This document shows, in pieces, positions 8,903-16,380 of a stretch of 38,533 nt of DNA. Under the pieces are notes generated by a model, which worked only from the letters and a program-made list of their open reading frames with translations, made no database searches and was not told where the DNA came from. The DNA is from an uncultured Dorea sp. (lineage in GTDB: Bacteria > Bacillota_A > Clostridia > Lachnospirales > Lachnospiraceae), in the NCBI GenBank assembly GCA_910579015.1, contig CAJTRO010000007.1:20001-58533 (forward strand), given 5' to 3'. Each line of letters opens with the position of its first letter. Positions within the stretch are counted from its first letter, which is position 1. The translations under genes were made by a program, and so were the position numbers.

Positions 8903-9721
8903 ATGAGAAGAGGATGGAAGATCTTCTGGATCGTATGCGGCGCGATGGCCGCGCTCGGCTTCGTGTGCTGTGCGGTCGCATGGGGAATGGGGGTTACGAC
9001 AGGTATGCTGAATGATCGTTTTCCATATGGAATCGGATGGGTGGAGGCTGACGGTCCGACGGCCGCCGCTGATGATATCCATGAAATTTTTGAAGGTGTG
9101 AGAGAGATTGATATGGAGCTGGCCGCCGGTAAAGTGATATTCGTGGAAGGAAGCGGCGACAGCGTTCATGTAGATACGGACAATCTCAGTAAGAAGCTGG
9201 GTTTTAAGTGCTATATGGACGACGGGGAGCTTAAGATGACCAGTAAAAAGAAGCTTCATACTTTAAACGGCATCAAGGGAACGATCACGGTCACTCTCCC
9301 GAAGGACAGGATGTTTGAAGAGGTATGGCTCGGGATAGGGGCCGGCTCCATGGAGATGGAGGCGGTCAATGCACGGGAGCTTTATGTAGGGGTAGGAGCC
9401 GGCGAGGTGATAATAAGCAGTTTTCAGGCAGACGAAGCAGAGTTTGACTGCGGAGCCGGAACCATCGAGGCGAGAGGAGAGGTCAAAAACTCGGCAGACC
9501 TGAAATGCGGTGTGGGAAGTATTGTGTATACCGCGTTTGGAGAAGAGAAAGAATATAATTATGAGATTGAGTGCGGGATCGGAGAGGTCATCTGCGGCAG
9601 CCACAGTTATTCAGGGCTTGGCAGGGAACAGAGCTTTGATAACGGCGCCGATAAGGAGATCAGCGTTGAAGGCGGGATCGGTTCTGTCACCATTAACTTT
9701 GAAGACCGTACATTACATTAG
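8903..9721 (+). CDS. DUF4097 membrane-anchored beta-repeat protein
   Basis: This 272-residue protein has an N-terminal membrane helix (about residues 5-30, IFWIVCGAMAALGFVCCAVAW). The extracytoplasmic region is of DUF4097 type: short repeating strands ending in Gly-rich turns such as LGIGAGSMEM, VGVGAGEVII, DCGAGTIEA and GGIGSVTINF, as expected for a right-handed beta-helix-like fold. Function is unproven; the family is often labelled putative adhesin. It starts on the base after the DUF1700 stop, so the two are co-translated. The membrane anchor plus PadR and PspC neighbours point to an envelope-sensing role. Confidence 0.88.
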   Translation: MRRGWKIFWIVCGAMAALGFVCCAVAWGMGVTTGMLNDRFPYGIGWVEADGPTAAADDIHEIFEGVREIDMELAAGKVIFVEGSGDSVHVDTDNLSKKLGFKCYMDDGELKMTSKKKLHTLNGIKGTITVTLPKDRMFEEVWLGIGAGSMEMEAVNARELYVGVGAGEVIISSFQADEAEFDCGAGTIEARGEVKNSADLKCGVGSIVYTAFGEEKEYNYEIECGIGEVICGSHSYSGLGREQSFDNGADKEISVEGGIGSVTINFEDRTLH

Positions 9722-9741
9722 GATTATAGGAGGAATAGAGT

Positions 9742-9936
9742 ATGGAATCTAGAAAATTATATCGTTCAAGAGATAACCGCATGATCTGTGGAGTATGCGG
9801 AGGCATTGGGGAATATTTTAACGTTGACGCGACGTTGATCAGGCTGGTGCTGGCAATATTTGCCTTCACAGGCACAGGGATTTTTGCCTACATCATGGCC
9901 GCCATCATCGTTCCCGAAGCTCCGGGAAGATACTAA
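9742..9936 (+). CDS. PspC domain protein
   Basis: This 64-residue PspC-domain protein starts at ATG 9742 after TAGGAGGAATAGAGT. The signature is complete: LYRSRDNRMICGVCGGIGEYF, then VDATLIRLVLAIF and a hydrophobic helix ending in IIVPE. PspC proteins are membrane-associated sensors of envelope stress. It is last in the PadR operon, 20 bp after DUF4097. Its stand-alone small form is common in Clostridia. Confidence 0.93.
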   Translation: MESRKLYRSRDNRMICGVCGGIGEYFNVDATLIRLVLAIFAFTGTGIFAYIMAAIIVPEAPGRY

Positions 9937-9963
9937 ATTACAGTCTTATCTGTATAATCCCAC

Positions 9964-10019
9964 ATACCCCTGTCAATACTGATAGTGAAATAACTTACAG
10001 ATTGACAGGAAAGGGGTAT
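9964..10019 (+). promoter_or_regulatory. Long-range stem covering the spore-protein ribosome site
   Basis: The left arm 9964-9977 (ATACCCCTGTCAAT) is the reverse complement of the two halves of 10001-10019 (ATTGACAGG and GGGGTAT, separated by AAA). The right arm contains the AGGAAAGGGG ribosome site of the next gene, so a folded mRNA would hide that site. A -35-like TTGACA lies in the right arm but has no -10 partner before the start codon. Confidence 0.55.
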
Positions 10020-10023
10020 ATCC

Positions 10024-10221
10024 ATGGCAGGAAAAAAGAACAAACCGATCAAATTGGATGAACTGACACCAGATGAGAAATTGAAATACGAGATTGCTGA
10101 GGAATTGGGGCTTCTTGACAGAGTGATGGCGGACGGGTGGAGATCCCTGTCTTCTAAAGAGACCGGCCGGATCGGAGGCCTGATGACGAAGAAACGCAAG
10201 GAGCAGAAAGACGCCTGTTAG
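10024..10221 (+). CDS. Small acid-soluble spore protein, alpha/beta type
   Basis: This 65-residue protein is a divergent alpha/beta-type SASP, the class that coats DNA in the spore core. The two hallmarks are present: KYEIAEELGL (the GPR-protease-like site region) and the C-terminal SLSSKETGRIGGLMTKK, which matches the family's S/T-x-x-x-G-x-x-GG-x-M-x-K pattern. The N-terminus is Lys-rich. The ATG at 10024 follows GGAAAGGGG. It stands alone between the PspC operon and a promoter for the next gene. Expression in the forespore is expected, but I could not place a convincing sigma-G promoter. Confidence 0.85.
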   Translation: MAGKKNKPIKLDELTPDEKLKYEIAEELGLLDRVMADGWRSLSSKETGRIGGLMTKKRKEQKDAC

Positions 10222-10286
10222 AAAAGTGACAAAATTATTACGAATATTAATTAATATTAATTAGTGTGAACATTTGGTGATAAAGG

Positions 10287-10315
10287 TTGAAAAGGACAGA
10301 TCCATTTGCTATAAT
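10287..10315 (+). promoter_or_regulatory. Sigma-A promoter before the GT26-like gene
   Basis: TTGAAA at 10287-10292, 17 bp, then a perfect TATAAT at 10310-10315, 36 bp before the start codon. The AT-rich stretch 10235-10262 just upstream could act as an UP element. Confidence 0.8.
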
Positions 10316-10350
10316 CGAAAAACTGGTAACAATCATTTGCGGGTGGAGAT

Positions 10351-11022
10351 ATGAACAGTAAGATTAGCGTATTGGATATAGATATAGACAATTGCTCGGC
10401 GAAAGAAGCAATGAAGAAGACCATGGAGTACATGGGGACAGAACCGGTCAACATCATAGAGATGGCAACTGTGAACGGGCTGATGCAGATGGACAGTATG
10501 CAGCAGCTTAAGGAGGACATCTGCGGTTTTGACCTGGTGCTGGCGGGAGATAAGACGATACTGGAAGCCGCGGATATCACGGATCATAAGTACCTTAAGG
10601 AGACGGAAGGACGTGTCTTCTTAAGGATGTTTATGCGGTATCTGCATAAGAACCATAAGAGGATCTATCTTCTTGTGGAGTCCGAAGCGGAAGGACAAGA
10701 GCTGTACGATTACTTCCAGCGGTACTATTACGGGCTGCAAGTGATCGGGCTTGCGAAGGTGTCTGCGCAGAACCGGGCGGATGATATGCTGGTGAATGAC
10801 ATCAACGGCGGAGAGGTGGACTGTATTCTTTCTACGCTCAAGTCTCCTCTTCAGGAGGAATTCATAGTGAAGAACAGAAGCGTTCTGGATGCGAGGTTGT
10901 GGCTCGGACTGGGGAAAGAGAACATACCGGTCGGCAGGCCGGGGCTTGCGCAGGGGAGGATCGCCCGGTTTTTCGTGAACCGGATCTTCAAAAAAGAGAT
11001 GGAGAAAAGAAAGCATATTTAA
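10351..11022 (+). CDS. WecG/TagA/CpsF-like (GT26) protein
   Basis: This 223-residue protein resembles the WecG/TagA/CpsF glycosyltransferase family, which adds ManNAc-type sugars to undecaprenyl-linked intermediates. Family-like features are the opening region NIIEMATVNGLM, the middle DLVLAGDKTILEAA, the segment RIYLLVESEAEGQELYDYF and the late LDARLWLGLGKENIPVGR. It is divergent: the classical Asp-rich active-site context is not obvious, so its activity and substrate are uncertain. It has its own promoter and a downstream terminator, so it is monocistronic. GGTGGAG precedes the ATG. Confidence 0.72.
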   Translation: MNSKISVLDIDIDNCSAKEAMKKTMEYMGTEPVNIIEMATVNGLMQMDSMQQLKEDICGFDLVLAGDKTILEAADITDHKYLKETEGRVFLRMFMRYLHKNHKRIYLLVESEAEGQELYDYFQRYYYGLQVIGLAKVSAQNRADDMLVNDINGGEVDCILSTLKSPLQEEFIVKNRSVLDARLWLGLGKENIPVGRPGLAQGRIARFFVNRIFKKEMEKRKHI

Positions 11023-11074
11023 CTTTTCGTCACTATGTACATGTGCCTGGATTTGGATGGATTTATAAAAATAC

Positions 11075-11116
11075 GAGGAAATCAACAAAAATGTGTGATT
11101 TCCTCTTTATTTTTTT
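11075..11116 (+). terminator. Intrinsic terminator after the GT26-like gene
   Basis: GAGGAAATCA at 11075-11084 pairs with TGATTTCCTC at 11096-11105, a perfect 10-bp stem, followed by a T-rich tail. Confidence 0.9.
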
Positions 11117-11219
11117 GTCTAAATGTATTAAGATAGAGACTAGTGATATGCATTCTGATCATTTGAGCCATTTTTTTGTTGTGAATTATGCATATTGAAA
11201 TGATGGGAGGATATAGAAT

Positions 11220-12308
11220 ATGATATCTAATCAGATACTTCAGAATACAATTGAAGGATTGAAGGGAATCACGCGGATTGATTTCTGTGTGATGGATACA
11301 GACGGGAAGTCTCTCGCAAGCACATTCGCAGAACAGGAGAACTATGAAGAAGAGGTAGTCCCGTTTGTCGAATCCCCGGCGGACAGCCAGGTAGTGCAGG
11401 GGTATCAGTTCTTTAAGATCTTCGACGAGCATCAGTTGGAGTATGTGCTTCTTGCCAACGGCGGGAGCGATGACGTATACATGGTGGGAAAGATTGCAGC
11501 CTTCCAGATCCAGAATCTTCTGATCGCTTATAAAGAACGGTTTGACAAGGATAATTTTATCAAGAACCTGCTGCTTGACAATCTGCTTCTGGTGGATATT
11601 TATAATCGTGCTAAAAAATTACATATTGACACTGAGGTCAGACGTGTTATCTTTATAATTGAGACTAAGCAGGAGAAGGACAGCAACGCCCTCGATAACG
11701 TCCGCAACCTGATCGGGAACAGGGCGAAGGTGTTCGTGACTGCGGTTGACGAGAAGAATATCATCATCGTCAGGGAATTAGAACCGGGAGACGGACATGC
11801 AGAGCTTGATAAAGAGGCGCATAACCTGTATAATCTTCTGGTGGAAGACGGAGAAGAGGACGTTCTGATCGCATATGGAACGATTGTCAATGATATTAAG
11901 GAGGTGTCCAAGTCATACAAAGAAGCGAAGCTCGCCTTGGACGTGGGCAAGATATTCTTTGGAGAGAGGAATGTGATCGCGTACAGCACGCTTGGAATCG
12001 GACGTTTGATCTATCAGCTGCCGATCCCGCTGTGCAAGATGTTCATACGCGAGATTTTTGAGGGTAAATCACCGGATGACTTCGACGAGGAGACGTTGAC
12101 GACGATCAACAAGTTTTTCGAGAATAACCTGAATGTTTCGGAGACATCCAGACAATTATATATTCATCGCAACACACTGGTATACCGGCTGGATAAGCTT
12201 CAGAAGAGCACCGGCCTGGATCTTCGTGTGTTTGAGGATGCCATTACTTTTAAGATCGCGCTGATGGTCGTAAGGTATATGAAGTACATGGAATCCATGG
12301 AGTATTGA
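11220..12308 (+). CDS. PucR/CdaR-like transcriptional regulator
   Basis: This 362-residue protein has a sensory N-terminal region (about 1-110, beginning MISNQILQNTIEGLKGI), a middle GGDEF-like CdaR domain (VLIAYGTIVNDIKEVSKSYKEAKLAL) and a C-terminal PucR-type HTH (about 295-350, NNLNVSETSRQLYIHRNTLVYRLDKL). PucR/CdaR regulators usually control sugar-diacid or purine catabolism. Here it sits 16 bp before ftsE, so it probably shares the division operon; the ligand is unknown. GGGAGGA precedes the ATG at 11220. I saw no clear promoter in 11118-11219, although the preceding gene ends with a terminator and one must lie there. Confidence 0.85.
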   Translation: MISNQILQNTIEGLKGITRIDFCVMDTDGKSLASTFAEQENYEEEVVPFVESPADSQVVQGYQFFKIFDEHQLEYVLLANGGSDDVYMVGKIAAFQIQNLLIAYKERFDKDNFIKNLLLDNLLLVDIYNRAKKLHIDTEVRRVIFIIETKQEKDSNALDNVRNLIGNRAKVFVTAVDEKNIIIVRELEPGDGHAELDKEAHNLYNLLVEDGEEDVLIAYGTIVNDIKEVSKSYKEAKLALDVGKIFFGERNVIAYSTLGIGRLIYQLPIPLCKMFIREIFEGKSPDDFDEETLTTINKFFENNLNVSETSRQLYIHRNTLVYRLDKLQKSTGLDLRVFEDAITFKIALMVVRYMKYMESMEY

Positions 12309-12324
12309 TGATCAGGAGGAAAGT

Positions 12325-13011
12325 ATGATTGAATTAAAAGAAGTGACAAAAGAATACTCGAAAGGGGTTGCGGCCCTTAATGGTATCAATCTTAAGATTG
12401 CACAGGGTGAGTTTGTGTTTATTGTAGGAGACAGCGGTTCAGGAAAGTCAACCCTGATCCGGCTGATACTTAAGGAGTTAGATCCCACGTCGGGGACGAT
12501 TGTTGTGAACGGACATAACCTGAACCGGATGAAGCACAGGAAGATTCCGATGTACCGCAGAGGGATCGGGGTTGTGTTCCAGGATTTCCGTCTGCTGAAG
12601 GACCGCAACATCTATGATAATATTGCATTTGCACAAAGGGTGACAGAGACACCCACAAGGATCATTAAGAAGAAGGTTCCTGCTGCGCTGTCGCTGGTAG
12701 GGCTTGCGCAGAAGTATAAGTCGTTCCCCAAGGAACTGTCAGGCGGTGAGCAGCAGAGGGTTGCGATCGCCAGGGCGATCGTGAATGAGCCGACGCTTCT
12801 TCTGGCGGATGAGCCGACCGGTAACCTGGATCCGACGAATTCATGGGAGATCATGAAGCTCTTGGAGGAGGCGAACGACAGAGGGACAACCGTTCTGGTT
12901 GTTACACATAACCAGGAGATTGTGAACGCGATGAAGAAGCGTGTTGTTACGATGAAGAAGGGAGTCATCGTAAGCGACGAGAAAAAAGGTGGGTATAAGC
13001 ATGAGAATTAG
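12325..13011 (+). CDS. ftsE: Cell division ABC ATPase FtsE
   Basis: This is the ATPase partner of FtsX; together they transmit cytoplasmic signals to activate peptidoglycan hydrolases at the envelope. The 228-residue length is typical. Walker A GDSGSGKST is at about 34-42, signature LSGGEQQR and Walker B LLLADEPTG follow, with VLVVTHNQE at the H-loop. The RBS is AGGAGG with ATG at 12325. Its end overlaps ftsX by 11 bp. Confidence 0.97.
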   Translation: MIELKEVTKEYSKGVAALNGINLKIAQGEFVFIVGDSGSGKSTLIRLILKELDPTSGTIVVNGHNLNRMKHRKIPMYRRGIGVVFQDFRLLKDRNIYDNIAFAQRVTETPTRIIKKKVPAALSLVGLAQKYKSFPKELSGGEQQRVAIARAIVNEPTLLLADEPTGNLDPTNSWEIMKLLEEANDRGTTVLVVTHNQEIVNAMKKRVVTMKKGVIVSDEKKGGYKHEN

Positions 13012-13909
13012 TACAGTTGGATATTCAATGAAACAAGGGGTGAAGAACATAGGAAGAAACAAGATGTTCTCCATGGCGTCCATTGCGACTATGGCGGCCT
13101 GTATCTTCCTGTTCGGACTATTTTATTCCATTGTAGTCAATTTTAATTATATAGTAGAGAAGGCAGAAGAGGGCGTGGCGATCACCGTCTTCTTCCATGA
13201 AGAGACGACGCAGGCGGCGAAGGACCGGATCGGCGAACAGCTAAGGAGCGCCGAAGGAGTTCTGGAAGTGAACTATGTCAGCGCCGAGACCGCGTGGGAG
13301 AACTTCAAGGGGGATTATTTCAAGGAGTCAGAGGATCTTGCGGACGGTTTCAAGACAGACAATCCGCTAGGTAATTCTGATAACTATGAGGTATACATGG
13401 CCGACGTCTCCAAGCAGAAGGAGGTTGTTGAGTTTGCAATGAGCCTTGACGGGGTGCGCAAGGTCAATAAGTCGGATATTGTTGCTAAGACGTTGACCAG
13501 TGTGAATAAGCTGGTAGGATATGTGTCGGTTACGATCATTGCGATTCTGCTTGCCGTATCTGTGTTCCTGATCAGCAACACGGTAACGATGGGTATCACG
13601 GTAAGGCGTGAAGAGATTGCAATCATGAAGTATATCGGAGCGAAGGACGGATTCGTCCGGGCGCCGTTCGTGATCGAAGGACTGATCATCGGCGCGGTCG
13701 GTGCGGTCATTCCCCTGGTCATGTTGTATTTCATGTACGACAGAGCTGTTACATATATTATGTCAAAGTTCAGCCTGCTGAATAATATAGTAGATTTTCT
13801 TCCGGTACTTGATGTATATAAGACATTGCTTCCGGTAGGGCTCGCTCTGGGTGTGGGGATTGGTTTCCTGGGAAGTTTCTTTACAATACGCAAGCATCTG
13901 AAGGTATAA
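13001..13909 (+). CDS. ftsX: Cell division ABC permease FtsX
   Basis: This is the membrane subunit of FtsEX, 302 residues. It has a cytoplasmic start (MRISTVGYSMKQGVKNIGRNKMF), a first membrane helix at about 25-48, a large extracellular loop with coiled potential (about 50-165) and three C-terminal helices (VTIIAILLAVSVFLISN, then VIEGLIIGAVGAVIPLVML, then LGVGIGFLGSFF). The frame is open from a GTG at 12989, but ATG 13001 fits the family N-terminus and lies after AAAAAAGGTGGG. The extracellular loop is the expected docking site for the M23 protein encoded next. Confidence 0.96.
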   Translation: MRISTVGYSMKQGVKNIGRNKMFSMASIATMAACIFLFGLFYSIVVNFNYIVEKAEEGVAITVFFHEETTQAAKDRIGEQLRSAEGVLEVNYVSAETAWENFKGDYFKESEDLADGFKTDNPLGNSDNYEVYMADVSKQKEVVEFAMSLDGVRKVNKSDIVAKTLTSVNKLVGYVSVTIIAILLAVSVFLISNTVTMGITVRREEIAIMKYIGAKDGFVRAPFVIEGLIIGAVGAVIPLVMLYFMYDRAVTYIMSKFSLLNNIVDFLPVLDVYKTLLPVGLALGVGIGFLGSFFTIRKHLKV

Positions 13910-13927
13910 TCATTTTGGAGGAGACAT

Positions 13928-15061
13928 ATGATATTAAGAAGGAAGATAGTCAGCCTTTTGCTGGTAACAGCGCTTTGTATGGGTATGGTTGTTAATGCGC
14001 ACGCCTCAGAGATCAGCGAGACGGAGAAGAAGGCAGAGGAATTAGAGCAGAAGAAGCAGGAAGCGGAAGGAGAGAAGCAGTCCCTTGTAGATCAGCTGAA
14101 CGCGATCCTTGCAGAGATGGACGAGACGAAAGCGAAGATTGAAGCGAAGGAGATCGAGGTCCGCGAGAAGGAAGAAGAACTGGTACAGGCGAAGATTGAC
14201 GAGAACGACCAGTATGAGAACATGAAGAAGCGGATCAAGTTCATGTACGAGAATGGGAATACCCAGTTTATCGAGATCCTGTGTGAATCTAAGAGCATCG
14301 GGGAGTTCCTTAATAACGCAGAGTACATTACGACGATTTCTGAGTATGACAGGGATATGCTGGTAGAGTTTCAGCATATCGTGCAGATGGTTGCAGAGCA
14401 GGAGGAGACACTTAAGGCAGAGTATGCAGAGCTTGAGGCCATGCAGAACAGCCTGATTGCGAAGCAGGGCGAGCTGAATGAGCTTATGGCGAGCAAGGAA
14501 GAGGAGATCCAGAAGCTGAGCGATGACTTAGGCGCAACCAGAGACAGGCTGGAGCAGTTAAAGAAAGCGGCTGAGGAGGCGGCGCGCAAGCAGAAGGAGC
14601 AGGAAGAGCAGGCGAAGCGTGCTCAGGCGAATGCGAATATCAGTTCCGGAGCAGGCGCTTCTGTCGTGACTGGGAATGGAACATTCACCCATCCGTGTCC
14701 GGGAGCCCGGGTGTCCAGCGAATTCGGATGGCGTGACGAGCCGATCGCAGGCGCAGGCAATACTCATAAGGGGCTGGATCTTGCCGCTCCTACCGGTACG
14801 CCGATCTACGCGGCGGCGGCCGGAACGGTCAGCATAGCCAGGTATAGTAACAGTGCGGGAAACTGGGTGGTGATCAACCACGGCAATGGATTGCAGACGT
14901 ATTATATGCACGCCAGCGCGCTGTATGTGGCGGAAGGCCAGTCTGTGAGCAAGGGGCAGAACATTGCGGCGGTAGGTTCTACGGGACAGTCCACCGGACC
15001 GCATCTGCATTTCCAGGTTATGGTGAACGGGACGCCTGTGAATCCGCGTAATTACCTCTAA
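13928..15061 (+). CDS. EnvC-like coiled-coil LytM (M23) endopeptidase
   Basis: This 377-residue secreted peptidoglycan hydrolase has a signal peptide (about 1-27, ending near NAHA), a long coiled coil of heptad-like Glu/Lys/Gln (about 30-235), a Ser/Gly linker and a C-terminal M23 domain. Zinc ligands are intact: H280 and D284 in HKGLD, then H359 and H361 in HLH. It is therefore probably catalytic, unlike E. coli EnvC, whose LytM domain is inactive. The coiled-coil-plus-hydrolase layout directly after ftsEX matches FtsEX-activated enzymes (CwlO, PcsB, EnvC systems). It follows ftsX by 18 bp. Confidence 0.95.
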   Translation: MILRRKIVSLLLVTALCMGMVVNAHASEISETEKKAEELEQKKQEAEGEKQSLVDQLNAILAEMDETKAKIEAKEIEVREKEEELVQAKIDENDQYENMKKRIKFMYENGNTQFIEILCESKSIGEFLNNAEYITTISEYDRDMLVEFQHIVQMVAEQEETLKAEYAELEAMQNSLIAKQGELNELMASKEEEIQKLSDDLGATRDRLEQLKKAAEEAARKQKEQEEQAKRAQANANISSGAGASVVTGNGTFTHPCPGARVSSEFGWRDEPIAGAGNTHKGLDLAAPTGTPIYAAAAGTVSIARYSNSAGNWVVINHGNGLQTYYMHASALYVAEGQSVSKGQNIAAVGSTGQSTGPHLHFQVMVNGTPVNPRNYL

Positions 15062-15082
15062 GTATATAAAGGCAGGGTTCAG

Positions 15083-16264
15083 ATGAAGAATAAGAAAAGC
15101 TTTATACAGGGGGCGCTTTGCGGCGCCCTCGCTATATTATTGACCATGGGGCTTGTGTCCTGCGGGTTGAGAGTGAGAAATGGTGTTTTGGCCGGGAATT
15201 CGGGTTCCGGCAGTACTGATAAGAAGATATCGACGCTTCGCGGGCTGATCAACAACAGCTATATGGGCGATGTGGACGAAGCGGCACTCAGGGAGGGCGT
15301 TTACAAAGGGTTTGTCAATGGTCTTGGAGATCCCTATTCCGTATACTATGACGAAGAGGAGACGAAGACGCTGATAGAGTCGACAGAGGGAGAGTATGAC
15401 GGGATCGGTGCGGTATTGAGCCAGGATATCAATACCGGCGTCGTTACGCTGGTCCAGATCTATGATGGTTCACCGGCCAGTGAAGCCGGTCTTATGGATA
15501 ACGATATCCTGTATAAGGTTGAGGACATTGAAGTTACCGGTATGGATCTGAATGAGGTGGTTTCGCATATCAAGGGCGAGAAGGGAACGAAGGTTGCTCT
15601 CACGGTTCTCAGGGGAGAGGCGAGAGAAGAGGTTACCGTTACGGCGGTGAGGAACACGATCCAGGCGCAGACCGTAAGCTTTCGGATGCTGGAGGATTCG
15701 ATCGGATATATTGCGGTATCGGAATTCGATCTGGTGACCTGCGATCAGTATCAGGAGGCCATGAACGTTCTTGCGGCTCAGGGGATGAAGGGACTGGTTG
15801 TGGACTTAAGGAATAACCCCGGCGGTAACTTGAGTACGGTATGTGACATGCTGGATCTCATGCTCCCGAAAGGGCTGATCGTATATACTGAGGATAAGGA
15901 CGGGAACAGGGAGGAGATCGAGTCGGATGACGAGCATCAGTTCCAGCTTCCGCTGACGGTCCTTGTGAACGGGAACAGCGCCAGCGCTTCGGAGATCTAT
16001 GCCGGTGCAATCCAGGATTACGGGATCGGCAAGATTGTCGGAACGACGTCTTACGGGAAGGGCGTGGTCCAGCAGATCTTTGACTTAAAGGACGGCACGT
16101 GCGTGAAGCTTACGATCGCAGAGTATTTTACGCCGAAGGGCAGAAACATCCATGGCAAGGGAATCACGCCGGATGTAGAGGTGGAATACGAGAAGAATGA
16201 AGAGGATCCGGATGCAGATAATCAGCTTGAGAAGGCGGTTGAGGTGCTGAAGGATCAGTTCTAG
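15083..16264 (+). CDS. C-terminal processing protease (S41), lipoprotein
   Basis: This 393-residue S41 peptidase has an N-terminal hydrophobic segment with a lipobox (LVSC, Cys near residue 26), a PDZ domain (about 95-180) and a protease domain with the Ser in NSASASE and the Lys in SYGKGVVQ, the Ser-Lys dyad of CtpA/CtpB enzymes. It likely acts at the outer face of the membrane, perhaps trimming partners of the FtsEX-M23 system (inference from operon position). The terminator stem starts within its stop codon. Confidence 0.94.
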   Translation: MKNKKSFIQGALCGALAILLTMGLVSCGLRVRNGVLAGNSGSGSTDKKISTLRGLINNSYMGDVDEAALREGVYKGFVNGLGDPYSVYYDEEETKTLIESTEGEYDGIGAVLSQDINTGVVTLVQIYDGSPASEAGLMDNDILYKVEDIEVTGMDLNEVVSHIKGEKGTKVALTVLRGEAREEVTVTAVRNTIQAQTVSFRMLEDSIGYIAVSEFDLVTCDQYQEAMNVLAAQGMKGLVVDLRNNPGGNLSTVCDMLDLMLPKGLIVYTEDKDGNREEIESDDEHQFQLPLTVLVNGNSASASEIYAGAIQDYGIGKIVGTTSYGKGVVQQIFDLKDGTCVKLTIAEYFTPKGRNIHGKGITPDVEVEYEKNEEDPDADNQLEKAVEVLKDQF

Positions 16265-16290
16265 GGAATGCTATTAGGCATTCCCTTTTT
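16264..16290 (+). terminator. Terminator of the ftsEX operon
   Basis: GGGAATGC at 16264-16271 pairs with GCATTCCC at 16278-16285, then a T run. The stem begins on the last base of the protease stop codon. Confidence 0.93.
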
Positions 16291-16340
16291 GGATTTTGTA
16301 TGATAGAATAAGGTACAGCGTGGTAAAATAATGCATAGAA

Positions 16341-16365
16341 GCACGGTATACAGGAGATATCGTGC
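16341..16365 (+). promoter_or_regulatory. Leader hairpin directly before pyrC ribosome site
   Basis: GCACGGTAT (16341-16349) and ATATCGTGC (16357-16365) form a 9-bp stem with one G-U pair around the loop ACAGGAG. The GGAAAGGA ribosome site follows at once. It could tune pyrC translation; it does not match the PyrR binding loop well. I saw no clear promoter in 16291-16340. Confidence 0.5.
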
Positions 16366-16380
16366 GGAAAGGACTGGGAT

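Noticed and set aside
16341..16365. PyrR-binding attenuator before pyrC
   Set aside because: The loop does not match the PyrR recognition loop and no terminator/antiterminator pair is visible.
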